Assembly: GCF_002113375.1 (NCBI RefSeq) | Contig: NZ_NEHO01000027.1 | Coordinates: 1 to 52,865, forward strand | Origin: Pseudomonas sp. R37(2017) | GTDB lineage: Bacteria > Pseudomonadota > Gammaproteobacteria > Pseudomonadales > Pseudomonadaceae | Direction of reading: 5' to 3' | DNA length: 52,865 nucleotides | Shown here: positions 15,971 to 25,900 of the stretch, one piece after another | How positions within the stretch are numbered: the stretch's first letter is position 1 | Layout of the letters: every line of letters begins with the position of its first letter | The notes under the pieces: generated by a model | Seen by the model: only the letters and a program-made list of their open reading frames with translations | What the model was told of the DNA's origin: nothing | The model's database searches: none | Position numbers and translations under genes: made by a program

Positions 15971-17386
15971 ATGTCCACCACCGCTTCATCCGCCCCGCTC
16001 ATCGAGAAACACACGATCGGGTACGTCCCCCCTGAGGATCGCCACGGAAAGGTCAAAGATCTGTTCACCCTGTGGTTCGGCGGCAACATCGCGCCGTTGC
16101 CCATCGTCACGGGCGCGCTCGGCGTGCAGTTGTTTCACCTGAATCTGGTCTGGGGCATCGTCGCGATCATCGTCGGTCACCTGGTCGGCGGTGTGCTGAT
16201 GGCATTGCACTCGGCGCAAGGCCCGCAGATGGGCATTCCGCAGATGATCCAGAGCCGCGCACAGTTCGGTTCGCTGGGCGCGTTGCTGGTGGTGGTGATT
16301 GCCGGCGTGATGTACATCGGCTTCTTCGCCTCCAACATCGTCCTGGCCGGCAAGTCGTTGCATGGCGTGGTCGAGAGTGTGCCGGTGTCGGTCGGCATCA
16401 TCCTCGGCGGCCTCGGCTCAGGGATCATCGGCATCATCGGCTACCGTTTCATCCACGTGCTCAACCGCATCGGCACCTGGGTGCTGGGCCTGGGCATCGT
16501 GCTGGGCTTCGGCTACATCCTGACCCATGTGCAGACCGACGACTTCCTGACCCGTGGCAGTTTCAACATCTCCGGCTGGCTGGCCACGGTGTCGCTGGCG
16601 GCGCTGTGGCAGATTGCGTTCGCACCCTACGTGTCCGACTACTCGCGATACCTGCCCAAGGACGTCAAGGTCAGCTCGACCTTCTGGGCGACTTACCTCG
16701 GCTCGTCGCTGGGTTCGATCCTGTCTTTCGTATTCGGCGCCGTCGCCGTGCTGGCCACGCCAGTGGGCATGGACACCATGGACGCGGTGAAACTCGCCAC
16801 CGGTGCCATCGGCCCGCTGATGCTGGTGCTGTTCCTGCTCAGCGTGATCAGCCATAACGCCCTGAACCTGTATGGCGCCGTGCTCTCTGTGATCACGTTG
16901 CTGCAAACCTTCGCCCACCGCTGGATTCCGACTGCTTCGAGCCGGGCGGTGTTGTCGTTGATCATCCTGGCCGGTTGCTGCGTGGCGGCCATCGGTGCCT
17001 CGGCGGATTTCATCGGGCACTTCGTCGACCTGGTGCTGGCGTTGCTGGTGGTGCTGGTGCCGTGGACCGCGATCAACCTCATCGACTTTTACGCGATCCA
17101 CAAGGGTGACTACGACATCGCCTCGATCTTCCGCGTCGACGGCGGCATCTATGGCCGCTTCAACCCGCAGGCGTTGCTGGCCTATGCCATTGGCATCGTG
17201 GTGCAGATCCCGTTCATGAACACGCCGATCTACACCGGTCCCGTGGCGGTGCATATCGACGGTGCCGACCTGTCGTGGCTGGTGGGCCTGATCGTTACGA
17301 CGCCGCTGTACTACTGGCTGGCGAACCGCGATACCGCTTATCGCCGGCGCCAGAACATGGCCGGTCTGATGCCGACCAACAGTTGA
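15971..17386 (+). CDS. NCS1 family permease (cytosine/purine/hydantoin type)
   Basis: This 471-residue inner-membrane protein has about 12 hydrophobic helices. The N-terminal GKVKDLFTLWFGGNIAPLPIVTGALG and the FAPYVSDYSRYLPKDV segment are signatures of nucleobase:cation symporter-1 (CodB-like) carriers. It should import a nucleobase or related heterocycle with H+ or Na+. The ATG at 15971 follows TTGGAGTTCGTC. No deaminase or hydantoinase gene adjoins, so the substrate is open. It follows the monooxygenase operon on the same strand but is separated by 447 bp including two REP units, so it is probably transcribed independently. Confidence 0.87.
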   Translation: MSTTASSAPLIEKHTIGYVPPEDRHGKVKDLFTLWFGGNIAPLPIVTGALGVQLFHLNLVWGIVAIIVGHLVGGVLMALHSAQGPQMGIPQMIQSRAQFGSLGALLVVVIAGVMYIGFFASNIVLAGKSLHGVVESVPVSVGIILGGLGSGIIGIIGYRFIHVLNRIGTWVLGLGIVLGFGYILTHVQTDDFLTRGSFNISGWLATVSLAALWQIAFAPYVSDYSRYLPKDVKVSSTFWATYLGSSLGSILSFVFGAVAVLATPVGMDTMDAVKLATGAIGPLMLVLFLLSVISHNALNLYGAVLSVITLLQTFAHRWIPTASSRAVLSLIILAGCCVAAIGASADFIGHFVDLVLALLVVLVPWTAINLIDFYAIHKGDYDIASIFRVDGGIYGRFNPQALLAYAIGIVVQIPFMNTPIYTGPVAVHIDGADLSWLVGLIVTTPLYYWLANRDTAYRRRQNMAGLMPTNS

Positions 17387-17511
17387 TCGGGACTCTGGAA
17401 CAGGCGTACCGAGTTGAAATGATTGTGTAATTCGTGATGGCTGTTTGTCAGGCGTATGGCTATGCTCAGCGAGTTTGCCAAACGCCATTGATAAACAACC
17501 ACAGTGAAACC

Positions 17512-18579
17512 ATGAGCCAATCAGACACGCGTGCGACTGTTCTAGCGCTGTATCCAGAAGATTCCCGCGAGGCGGCGGCGCTGCTCAAGCAGGCCGTGCC
17601 GCTGATGGTTCGTCACAACATTCCGCCCAACCCGGTGCACTACGCGCTCTGGTACACCTACAGCAAAGGCCAGGAGCCGGAACTCAACCGGCACCTGGAC
17701 CGGGTCGTCAACGATTTCGACTGCTTTCCGCCGGAGTCGGCCGCCAGGCTGTTTCGCGAGTACATCATCCGCGATGAACTGGCGGACGCCCGCTCCGGGC
17801 AGCAGGAAGCAATCAATCTGGTCGACGACATGGAGCGCGATGTTTCGCGCAGCGTGAAAGGCAACCAGAACTTCCAGGCCAGCCTTGGCCAGTACCTGCA
17901 AATGCTCGAAGAACCGGCCAGCGAGCGTTTGCCAAGCATCCTCATCCAGTTGCAACACAGCACCCGGCTGATGCAGAGCCAGCAGGAACACTTCCTCGCC
18001 CAGTTGCAGTCTGCGCAGCACGAGATCAAAAGCCTGCGGGACAAACTGGAGCGCGCCCAGTTGGCGGCGACCCTCGATGGCCTGACCGAATTGCTCAACC
18101 GCACCACCTTCAACCGCAAGCTTGAGCAGGCGATGAACAATACGCCTGCAGGCGTATCGCTGGTCATGCTGGATATCGACCACTTCAAGCAATTCAACGA
18201 CCAGTACGGCCATCCCCTGGGCGACCGCGTGCTTCAGCATGTCGCCCAGGTGCTGCGCGATTCGCTGCCCGGCGAAGCGTTCGCGGCGCGTTATGGCGGT
18301 GAGGAGTTTTGCGTGGTGCTCAAGGATTGCCCTGATCTGGCGGCTGCCGGCGCTTTTGCAGAGCGCCTGCGTCTGAAAATCCAGTCGCTGCGGGTCAAGG
18401 CCCGGGGCACCGACACCGTGCTGGACACCATCACCGCGTCGTTCGGCGTGGCCCATGCACTGCCCGGCGACACACCGGAAAGCCTGGTGACCCGCGCCGA
18501 CGACGCGCTGTACCAGGCCAAGCGCAACGGGCGTAATCAGGTACGGCAGCAGCCCGACCTGGCGCTCGGGACCGTTTAG
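17512..18579 (+). CDS. Diguanylate cyclase (GGDEF domain)
   Basis: This 355-residue cytoplasmic protein has a GGDEF domain at about 185-345 with an intact active site GGEEF (262-266) and metal-binding Asp at D221 (VMLDIDHFKQFND), so it should make c-di-GMP. The usual RxxD inhibitory site upstream is missing: the aligned positions read PGEA. A coiled coil (about 150-188) links the domain to an N-terminal helical region (1-145) with no sensor I recognise and no transmembrane segment. Monocistronic, followed by a REP element. Confidence 0.9.
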   Translation: MSQSDTRATVLALYPEDSREAAALLKQAVPLMVRHNIPPNPVHYALWYTYSKGQEPELNRHLDRVVNDFDCFPPESAARLFREYIIRDELADARSGQQEAINLVDDMERDVSRSVKGNQNFQASLGQYLQMLEEPASERLPSILIQLQHSTRLMQSQQEHFLAQLQSAQHEIKSLRDKLERAQLAATLDGLTELLNRTTFNRKLEQAMNNTPAGVSLVMLDIDHFKQFNDQYGHPLGDRVLQHVAQVLRDSLPGEAFAARYGGEEFCVVLKDCPDLAAAGAFAERLRLKIQSLRVKARGTDTVLDTITASFGVAHALPGDTPESLVTRADDALYQAKRNGRNQVRQQPDLALGTV

Positions 18580-18631
18580 CCAATGACCTGTTCGCGATGG
18601 TGTACGCCGACCTGCCTTTGCTCCGTTCTTC

Positions 18632-18745
18632 TGTAGGAGCGAGCAAGCTCGCGATGGACGTCAACGATAACGCGGGAGGCCTGATGCCCCGCGGTGTTTT
18701 TTCGTCCATCGCGAGCTTGCCGCAAGCGGGCACCCGCTCCTGCAG
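18632..18745. repeat. REP palindrome with modified right arm
   Basis: The left arm TGTAGGAGCGAGCAAGCTCG pairs with a right arm interrupted by an insertion reading CCGCAAGCGGGCAC before CCGCTCCTGCA. The interior ATGGACGTCAACGATAACGC recurs, inverted, near 45155-45175, and the same right-arm insertion recurs at 43733-43845. It lies in the gap between the convergent diguanylate cyclase and HlyD-family genes. Confidence 0.85.
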
Positions 18746-18807
18746 GGATCTTCAGTGATGGCAACTGACCCAATTCAAGGATTGAGCCAGTTGCCGATGT
18801 CGCCAGG

Positions 18808-19767
18808 TCAGTGGAATGGAAAGATGTAGTTCATCCATGCGGCCATGCGCAGGAGGATCTTGCGCATCATCGCGATGTGATGGAAATGCTGGCTGTACAG
18901 CGCCGCCTGGCCGTAGGCCCCGCCGGGCATCTGGTCGACGTATTTGGCATAGTCGGGATCGGTGATCTCAATGATCACCGGTACCCGGCCGGCCGGTGGC
19001 GAACCGGTGAAACCGATCAGCGTGCCCGAAGGCTGGACCTGGCCTTCGGCAATGACCGACACGACGGTTTTGACCTTGCCTTCAAACACCCGCCCGGGAA
19101 TGCCGTCGAAAGCGACTTCGGCCTCGTCGCCTTCGGTCAGGCGCAACAGGCTGTTCTGACGCATCCACGCCGAGAAGTAATGCCCTTCGGCGGGAATGAA
19201 CACCATCGATGGACGCAGCGGCAATTTGGTCGCCATCATGCCCGCACGCAGCGAAACATGGGTGACGAAGCCCTTGCTCGGCGCACGCACCGTGGTGTTG
19301 TCGAGTTCGTACTGCGCGTTGTCCAGTTGTGCCTTGAGGTCGTCACTGCGGGCAATCACCAAGTCCAGTTCCCGTTGGGTACTGAAGTTACGCTTGATCA
19401 GCTCGGTGATCCGGGCGCGATCGGCCTGGGCGGCAATCAGCTGCGCCTTGAGGGACTTGACCCGGTACTCGAAAGGCGCGGGGTCGATGCGAAACAGCAC
19501 ATCGCCTTTTTCCAGGGGCTGGTTGGTCTTCACCGGTACGTCGATCACCTGGCCACTGACCACGGGAATCACCGGAACCGATACGAAATAGGAACGCGCC
19601 ACCTCGGAGTAGGGGTGGTTATAGTTCATGGTGAAAACCAGCGCACCGACGATCACGATCCCGCCCAGCACCGCCGTGGGCACCGTCCATTTGTTCAGGG
19701 GAATGCGGAAGATCTTGAAGATGGCTACGCAGAGTGCCGCATACGTCAGTATGAGTAATAGATCCAT
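18808..19767 (-). CDS. HlyD-family membrane fusion protein (YiaV-like)
   Basis: This 319-residue periplasmic adaptor is anchored by an N-terminal helix (about residues 30-50, VPTAVLGGIVIVGALVFTM). It has a biotinyl/lipoyl half (VVSGQVIDVPVKTNQPLEKGDVLFRIDPAPF), a helical hairpin (about 105-165), and a second half beginning TTVRAPSKGFVTHVSLRAGM. It starts 3 bp after a DUF3302 gene, the same pairing as yiaV-yiaW of Escherichia coli. No MFS or RND pump is adjacent, so what it couples to is unknown. Confidence 0.87.
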   Translation of the reverse strand: MDLLLILTYAALCVAIFKIFRIPLNKWTVPTAVLGGIVIVGALVFTMNYNHPYSEVARSYFVSVPVIPVVSGQVIDVPVKTNQPLEKGDVLFRIDPAPFEYRVKSLKAQLIAAQADRARITELIKRNFSTQRELDLVIARSDDLKAQLDNAQYELDNTTVRAPSKGFVTHVSLRAGMMATKLPLRPSMVFIPAEGHYFSAWMRQNSLLRLTEGDEAEVAFDGIPGRVFEGKVKTVVSVIAEGQVQPSGTLIGFTGSPPAGRVPVIIEITDPDYAKYVDQMPGGAYGQAALYSQHFHHIAMMRKILLRMAAWMNYIFPFH

Positions 19768-19770
19768 GGC

Positions 19771-20142
19771 TTAGATGCCCTCACCGAGATTGTCCGTTGG
19801 CAGTTTGCCCGGTGCCGTGCCCACCGACGCTTCGAGGCGCGCGATTCGGTCCTGCAGTTCGGCGACCTGTTGTTCGAGGTGAACCACATGGTACTTGGCT
19901 GAATGCCCGTCACTGAAACCCCAGCCCCGGTCCTCTCGATAGGCCATCGCCCAGATCCACAGGAACGGCCAGAGCGCGTGCAGGGTGAACAGGCTGACCC
20001 AGCCGGTGGCGTGGATCGCGTCCTGGTGGGGGTGGTTGCGGTGGACGGCAATTTCATAGGGGATGTCGTGGAGCAGGATGATCCCGTAAAACAAGACGAG
20101 CGCGACAAAAATCAGCACGCCCAATGCAAAGTAGTCAAGCAT
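19771..20142 (-). CDS. DUF3302 inner-membrane protein (YiaW-like)
   Basis: This 123-residue protein has two hydrophobic segments (about 4-24 and 48-68, the second rich in Trp: LFTLHALWPFLWIWAMAY) and a C-terminal coiled-coil-prone tail (VVHLEQQVAELQDRIARLEA). This matches DUF3302/YiaW. The start follows AAGGAGTGATTC. It is cotranscribed with the HlyD-family gene and probably acts with it at the inner membrane; function is not established. Confidence 0.85.
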   Translation of the reverse strand: MLDYFALGVLIFVALVLFYGIILLHDIPYEIAVHRNHPHQDAIHATGWVSLFTLHALWPFLWIWAMAYREDRGWGFSDGHSAKYHVVHLEQQVAELQDRIARLEASVGTAPGKLPTDNLGEGI

Positions 20143-20180
20143 GAATCACTCCTTTTGAAGCAGGTAACGTGTGCGCATGA

Positions 20181-20201
20181 GTGTAGCCGTTGAATCTACA
20201 C
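20181..20201. promoter_or_regulatory. Inverted repeat in a divergent promoter region
   Basis: GTGTAG (20181-20186) and CTACAC (20196-20201) form a perfect inverted repeat in the 148-bp gap between the divergent DUF3302 and VIT-like genes. It could be an operator or a small stem-loop; no regulator gene is adjacent. Confidence 0.3.
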
Positions 20202-20290
20202 TTGACTGAAGTGCGGGTATCCAACTGGAACGACCGGTGCCTTGCCAAAGCGTCACCCCTTATAGAAGCACACTCCGACGAGGTGAACTC

Positions 20291-20953
20291 ATGCCAAGCA
20301 ATGATCAATTCGAGAGGGCGCCTGTACTTGACCCTGTCGAGCGCATTACCGAGGTGATCTTCGGCCTGCTGATGGCCATGACGTTCACCGGCACCATCAG
20401 CGTGGCCACGGCAGACCAGTCCGCCGAACGCACGATGATGATTGCCGCGCTCGGCTGCAATATCGCCTGGGGACTGGCCGATGCGGTCATGTATCTGCTG
20501 CGCGCGCTGGTCGAGCGCACGCGCAGGATCAAGTTGTACCTCTCCCTGCGCAATGGCGCGGACGCCGCGGCCGGTCAGGCGCTCATTGCCCAGGTATTGC
20601 CGATGCAATTCGCCACGGCGGCCGGCAGCGAGGGTCTGGAGTTGTTGCGCCGTCGGCTGCTTGAACAGCCTCCCTTGCCGATCAGGGCCGGCCTCGGCTG
20701 GAAGGACTTCAGGGGGGCTCTGGGTGTTTTCCTGCTGGTCGTGTGCTCGACATTCCCGCTGGTGGTGCCGTTCATATTGCTCGATCAGACGGCACTGGCC
20801 ATCCGCCTGTCCAACCTGATCGGTATTTTGGTGCTGTTCATCGCAGGCTGGATGCTCGCCAGATACGCTGGCGCCACGCAATGGCAAGGTGGGGTGATCG
20901 TGGCTGCCACGGGGGCCGTGCTGATCCTGGCAATCATTGCGCTCGGTGGCTGA
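20291..20953 (+). CDS. VIT1/CCC1-like membrane protein
   Basis: This 220-residue protein has about five hydrophobic helices. Its opening, RITEVIFGLLMAMTFTGTIS, resembles the first helix of VIT1/CCC1 family iron/manganese transporters, and the last two helices (LIGILVLFIAGWMLARY, VIVAATGAVLILAIIALGG) fit the family end. The middle of the protein is less similar and no metal-binding domain is obvious, so the transport function is tentative. The ATG at 20291 follows GACGAGGTGAACTC. Upstream in-frame sequence from 20237 is unlikely to be translated. Confidence 0.7.
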   Translation: MPSNDQFERAPVLDPVERITEVIFGLLMAMTFTGTISVATADQSAERTMMIAALGCNIAWGLADAVMYLLRALVERTRRIKLYLSLRNGADAAAGQALIAQVLPMQFATAAGSEGLELLRRRLLEQPPLPIRAGLGWKDFRGALGVFLLVVCSTFPLVVPFILLDQTALAIRLSNLIGILVLFIAGWMLARYAGATQWQGGVIVAATGAVLILAIIALGG

Positions 20954-21030
20954 CAACTGGACATAATTCAACACACTAAGGACTCGTTCTCATTTACAAT
21001 TGCCCTTCCATTTACGTCGGGCAGTCCGGT

Positions 21031-22113
21031 ATGGATGTACTTGCCACTATCCATCTTCATTTATCCCAATGGGTGATCGAGCCGGTCACCCGGCAGTTCC
21101 TGGGCATTTTCGACTTCAACGGTCGGCTCGGTCTAGCCTTTCTCTGCATGTCTTACGGCGTCGCCTATTGCCTGTTCCGGCACCGCAAATCCCGGGGCCT
21201 GACCGAGGCGCGCTCGTTCCTGCAATTCATCGGCGGCGGTCGGGTTTACCTGCACCGCTCGGCGCTGCTCGACTACCGCTATTACTTCGTACTCGCCATT
21301 CTCAAGGTTGCCCTGGTGCTGCCCATCGTCGGCCTGGTCGATCCGTATGTCTTGCGTTCAGCGGACTACATCGCGTTCTTCACCAACCTGTGGGGCGCGC
21401 GTACGCAAGTGGAGGAGAATCTGGCGCTGACCCTGCTCTATGGGCTCGGCGTTTTCCTGGTCAAGGATTTCAGTCATTACTGGGGCCATCGCGCGTTTCA
21501 TTCGCGGTATCTGTGGGCCTTCCACAAGGTCCATCATTCGGCGCCCGTGCTGGTGCCGGCGACGGCCAGCCGGGTGCACTTTCTGGAAGAGGTGGTGGAA
21601 AAGCTCACGGACATCATCTGCCTCGGCGCCTTTGCCGGTGTCTTCTGGTACGCCTGTGGCGGGGAGATCAGCCGCTATACGCTGTTTGGCGTGACCTATA
21701 TGGTGTTCATCTTCAATAGCCTGGCGGCCAACCTGCGTCACAGCCATGTCTGGTTCTCCTTCGGGCCAGTGCTTGAGCGGGTGTTGAGCAGCCCGGCGCA
21801 ACACCAGATTCATCACAGCGATGCGCCGCGACACTTCAACAAGAACTTCGGCATCAATCTGTCACTGTGGGACTGGATGTTCGGCACGCTGTACGTCACC
21901 CGGTCCACTCCCGAGGTCATCGATTTCGGCACCGGTGAACAGGATCACGAACGCTACCTGACGCTGCAGGGTTTGATCGTCACGCCGTTTGTGGATATCG
22001 CCCGTAGACTTTTCTCCGCCAAACGCCCGGGCGTACAGCCTGAACGCGGATCTGATCCGTATTTTTCAGCGCAATCTGCCTCTGTAACGAAAACAGCCGT
22101 CCGCCCACAATAA
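21031..22113 (+). CDS. Sterol desaturase / fatty acid hydroxylase family protein
   Basis: This 360-residue integral membrane di-iron oxygenase candidate has the eight-histidine pattern in three clusters: HYWGHRAFH (about 154-162), HKVHH (about 169-173), and a C-terminal HQIHHSDAPRHFNKNFG, with HSHVWF between them. Four to five hydrophobic helices surround these. It would hydroxylate or desaturate a lipid acyl chain. The C-terminal ~40 residues look unstructured. It lies 77 bp after the VIT-like gene; a weakly Fur-box-like AT stretch (20981-21000) sits between them. Substrate unknown. Confidence 0.85.
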   Translation: MDVLATIHLHLSQWVIEPVTRQFLGIFDFNGRLGLAFLCMSYGVAYCLFRHRKSRGLTEARSFLQFIGGGRVYLHRSALLDYRYYFVLAILKVALVLPIVGLVDPYVLRSADYIAFFTNLWGARTQVEENLALTLLYGLGVFLVKDFSHYWGHRAFHSRYLWAFHKVHHSAPVLVPATASRVHFLEEVVEKLTDIICLGAFAGVFWYACGGEISRYTLFGVTYMVFIFNSLAANLRHSHVWFSFGPVLERVLSSPAQHQIHHSDAPRHFNKNFGINLSLWDWMFGTLYVTRSTPEVIDFGTGEQDHERYLTLQGLIVTPFVDIARRLFSAKRPGVQPERGSDPYFSAQSASVTKTAVRPQ

Positions 22114-22181
22114 GTCTTCGGTACGCCGTTCGGGCAGCGCCCGGCGCCCGCTGTACCGCCAATTCATAGTGGGGAGGCCAC

Positions 22182-22265
22182 ATGGCCAGGATGACGATTT
22201 TTCTCGGCGGTTTTCTGCTGTTGACCCTTCTGATCGGTGTGCTGGCGACGATTCCGCCGGGCTGA
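22182..22265 (+). CDS. Possible small membrane peptide, 27 residues
   Basis: An ATG at 22182 sits 6 bp after a strong ribosome-binding site (GGGGAGG) and opens a 27-codon frame. After MARM the peptide is a single hydrophobic helix (TIFLGGFLLLTLLIGVLAT) and ends IPPG. It lies 68 bp after the sterol-desaturase-family gene on the same strand. Single-helix peptides of this size are often missed by gene callers. I know of no function; the evidence is the ribosome-binding site and membrane-compatible composition. Confidence 0.55.
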   Translation: MARMTIFLGGFLLLTLLIGVLATIPPG

Positions 22266-22327
22266 TCACTGCGGATCGAGGAGGGTCTTGGCGGGGAGTC
22301 GGTCTGCAGACTTCTTCCCCAGCCAAA

Positions 22328-22768
22328 TCAGGCACTCTGCCGATCAATATCGCGGCGCAGCACCACAGCGGTGGTGATGTCTTCGACGGACTCGTGACTG
22401 GCTACCGCATCCCTGACGCGGTTCAGGTCATCGATGGTCCGCGATTCGACCTCAATGACCAGATCGAGCTGGCCACTGACCGAGGAGACTCGACGTACCT
22501 GCGAGTTTTGCGCAAGCAAGTCCAGCAAGCTGATGGCGGGTGTGCGTTTGAGGGATACAAGCAGGATGGCGCGAATCACGTTGGCATCGATTTCGCCGAT
22601 ATCGGCCCGGTAGCCCCTGATCACGCCACTGCGTTCAAGGTTGATGACTCGCTCGCTGGTAGCGCTTCTTGAAAGCCCGATTCTCGCTGCCAGGGCCTTG
22701 AGGGCGATTCGAGCCTCTTTGGAAAGAATTTCGAGTATTTCGCGATCTTTCGTGTCCAGGTCGCGCAT
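22328..22768 (-). CDS. Lrp/AsnC family transcriptional regulator
   Basis: This 146-residue regulator has an N-terminal winged helix (about 4-55: LDTKDREILEILSKEARIAL, then RIGLSRSATSERVINLERSG) and a C-terminal RAM ligand-binding domain (about 65-140). Such proteins sense amino acids. It is divergent from the kinase-M23-aminotransferase fusion gene. The shared 139-bp gap has two copies of a CCGACATTGTGTCGG-like palindrome, and the same pair occurs before the downstream transporter operon, so this is almost certainly the local regulator. The inducing amino acid or amine is unknown. Confidence 0.9.
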   Translation of the reverse strand: MRDLDTKDREILEILSKEARIALKALAARIGLSRSATSERVINLERSGVIRGYRADIGEIDANVIRAILLVSLKRTPAISLLDLLAQNSQVRRVSSVSGQLDLVIEVESRTIDDLNRVRDAVASHESVEDITTAVVLRRDIDRQSA

Positions 22769-22789
22769 CAGAACTCCCTAAGTTTGCTA

Positions 22790-22825
22790 CCGAAATTGTG
22801 CCGGTCGATTCCGACAATATGCAGG
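22790..22825. promoter_or_regulatory. Two tandem putative Lrp-family operators
   Basis: CCGAAATTGTGCCGG (22790-22804) and CCGACAATATGCAGG (22811-22825) match CCGACATTGTGTCGG at 13 and 11 of 15 positions. Their starts are 21 bp apart, two helical turns. A half-site CCGAC follows at 22832, again 21 bp on. They lie in the divergent promoter of the Lrp/AsnC gene and the fusion gene. Confidence 0.65.
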
Positions 22826-22907
22826 CTGAAGCCGACCGCATACCTACTGCCGTCCAAGGCTTTGCGTGCCAAGCTATCTGAAAAAAATGGCTTGGAAAAC
22901 AACTACC

Positions 22908-25900
22908 ATGACAAATCTTTCCCATCCTGCTCCCCAGTTCTCGACAGGGGATGCCGAAAAACTCAGTGAGCAGCTTTTCAACGTTATCGGTACGGCCACG
23001 CCGCTGGATGGCGAGCGCGACCGCAACTATCGGTTGAACACAGGCACCGATGCAGGGTGGATTCTGAAAGTCGTCAATTCGACTGAACCGCGCGTAGAAA
23101 GCGAGTTTCAAACGGCCATTCTCAGTCATCTGGCCAGTCACAACCCCGAGCTTACCGTGCCTTTTCTCAAGAAGAGTCTTGCGGGTGAATATCTGGCCTC
23201 GGCGGTAGCTCCCAGCGGCGAAACCCACGCGGTCCGCCTGGTCAGCTGGTTGCACGGAACGCCGCTTGCCGAGGTCGAGCGTACGTTCGAATTGATGCGC
23301 AGCCTTGGCCAATCCTTCGGTGAGATAGATCGTGCGCTTCAGGGCTTCATGCATCCAGGCGCGGTTCGCGATCTCGACTGGGACTTGCGTCACGCCGCGC
23401 GTTCGCGCTCACGCCTGCACTTCGTGAAAGATCCTGGCAGACGGGCCATTCTGGAGCGCTTTATCGAGCGTTTCGAAACAACGGTTCAACCGAAGCTTTC
23501 GCGTCTGCGGGCACAGGTCATTCACAATGACGGCAATGACTGGAATATTCTCGTCGACTCCGGCAATCACCGGAAAGTCTCAGGCGTCATCGACTTTGGC
23601 GACGCGGTCCATACGATTCTGATTGCCGAAGTCGCCATTACCTGCGCCTATTCCATTCTCGACATGGAAGATCCAATGGGCGCGGCGGCCGCCCTCACGG
23701 CCGGTTTCCATGAAAAGTACCCTCTGCAGCCGGAAGAGCTGGACGTCCTCTTCAATCTCATTGCGATGCGCCTGGTCACAAGCGTCACGCTGTCGGCATC
23801 GCGATACGACCGCACGCAGGACAACCCCTACCTCGGCATCAGCGAAGCGCCGGCCTGGCGCCTGCTGGAGAGGATGGATCGCATGAACCCTCGTCTGGCG
23901 ACTGCGATCTTGCGCAAAGCCTGCGGTTTTGACGCGATCGAAGGCGCTGGTGCGATTCGCCGCTGGGTTGCCGAAAACAGGCAGTCTTTCGCAGATATCG
24001 TGCGTCCATCCGCGGCAACCATGAACAAGGCGATTGCGCCGTTCGCAGATGCTTCCCATGAGATGACTATCGCTTCAGCCGAGCAGCGTCCGGCGCAGGC
24101 AACGAAGTGGTGGAATGATTTTTGTGCCGAACACAAGGTGCCGCTCGGCATCGGGCCATGGGGCGAGGAAAGAACCATCTACACCGACGCCGCGTTTGAA
24201 TCGCGCTTCATTGAAGGACAGCGTCGGATCATTCACGTGGGTGTCGACTTGATCATGCCCGCCGGGACACCTCTGTATACGCCCGTTGCCGGTGTGGTGC
24301 AGAGCGTCGAGGTCGAGCATGAGCCGCTTGGCTATGGTGGCTTGATCATGCTCCGGCACTCGCCCGAAGGTTGCCCGCCGTTCCTGACGCTGTGGGGGCA
24401 CATGGCTCACGAAGCGCTGGCGCGCCTCAAGCCCGGGGACCACCTGGAGGCTGGCGCGCTTGTAGGGTACATGGGGGCGGACACGGAAAATGGCGGGTGG
24501 ATTCCCCATGTGCATTTCCAGATGTCCACCGACACCGGGTTGAAAGCGGGCGAGTTCATCGGCGTGGGTGAACGGGCTTATCTTGACGTATGGGCCGACC
24601 TCTTCCCCGACACATCGAGTCTCGCGGGGATTCCGCCGGAAACCTACTGCCAGGACGGACGCACCAAGGCGCAGATCATTGCGCAGCGCAAGAAGTTGCT
24701 GCTGCCAAACCTGTCGATTTCCTACTCGGATCCGATCAAGTTCGTTCGCGGTGACGGGGTCTGGTTGATCGACAACTTTGGCAGGGCGTACCTGGATTGC
24801 TTCAATAACGTGTGCCATCTCGGTCACTCCCATCCAGACGTGGTGCAGGCACTTTCGCGGCAGGCTGCACGCCTGAACACCAACACGCGTTACCTGCACG
24901 ATAACATCGTGGAGTATGCCGAGCGGCTCACCGCTACCTTGCCTGAAGGTCTGGCGGTCGCATCCTTCGGGTGTTCAGGCAGTGAAGCCAACAGCCTCAT
25001 GCTCCGGATGGCGCGCAATCACACGGGGCGTAACGATGCAATTGTGCTGGATTGGGCTTACCACGGCACAACCCAGGAGTTGATTGACCTCAGTCCTTAC
25101 AAATACAAGCGTAAAGCCGGCAAAGGGCGTGCCGATCATGTGTTTGAGGCGGCCGTTCCCGATGCCTACCGTGCTGCGCAACACTGGCCATTCGAGGAAC
25201 TGGGCAAGCGTTTCGCCGAAAGCGTGGCCGACCAGATCGAGGTCATGCGCAAGCAGGGCAGATCGCCGGCTTTCTTTTTGGCGGAGTCCATTCCAAGTGT
25301 CGCCGGGCAACTGTTCTTCCCGGAAAACTACTTGAAAGAAGTCTATGCAATGGTTCGTGCCGAGGGCGGTCTTTGCCTGGCTGACGAAGTCCAGGTCGGC
25401 TTTGGCCGTGTAGGCAGTCACTGGTGGGCGTTTGAAACCCAGGGTGTGGTTCCCGATGCAGTTTCCATGGGCAAACCCATTGGCAATGGGCATCCCATGT
25501 CGGCGGTTGTGACCACGCGTGAGATTGCGGACAGCTTCAACAATGGCATGGAGTACTTCAATACGTTTGCCGGCAGCCCGGTCTCATGTGCTGTAGGACT
25601 CTCGGTGATCGATGTGATTGAACGCGATAACCTGAAACTCAACGCACTGACCATTGGCAACTATCTGCTCGAAGGTTTTCGCAAGCTGCAGCAGCGATAC
25701 GATGCGATAGGCGATGTACGCGGGCTGGGTCTGTTCCTTGGAATAGAACTTGTGACGGATCGCAAAACCAAGGTTCCCGCCACGGAACTGGCCAAAAAGG
25801 TGGCCGATGGGGCCAGGGAGCGAGGAGTCTTGATCGGTACCGAAGGCCCCTTTGACAATGTTCTTAAGATGCGGCCATCGATGATTTTCAGTCGAGCCAA

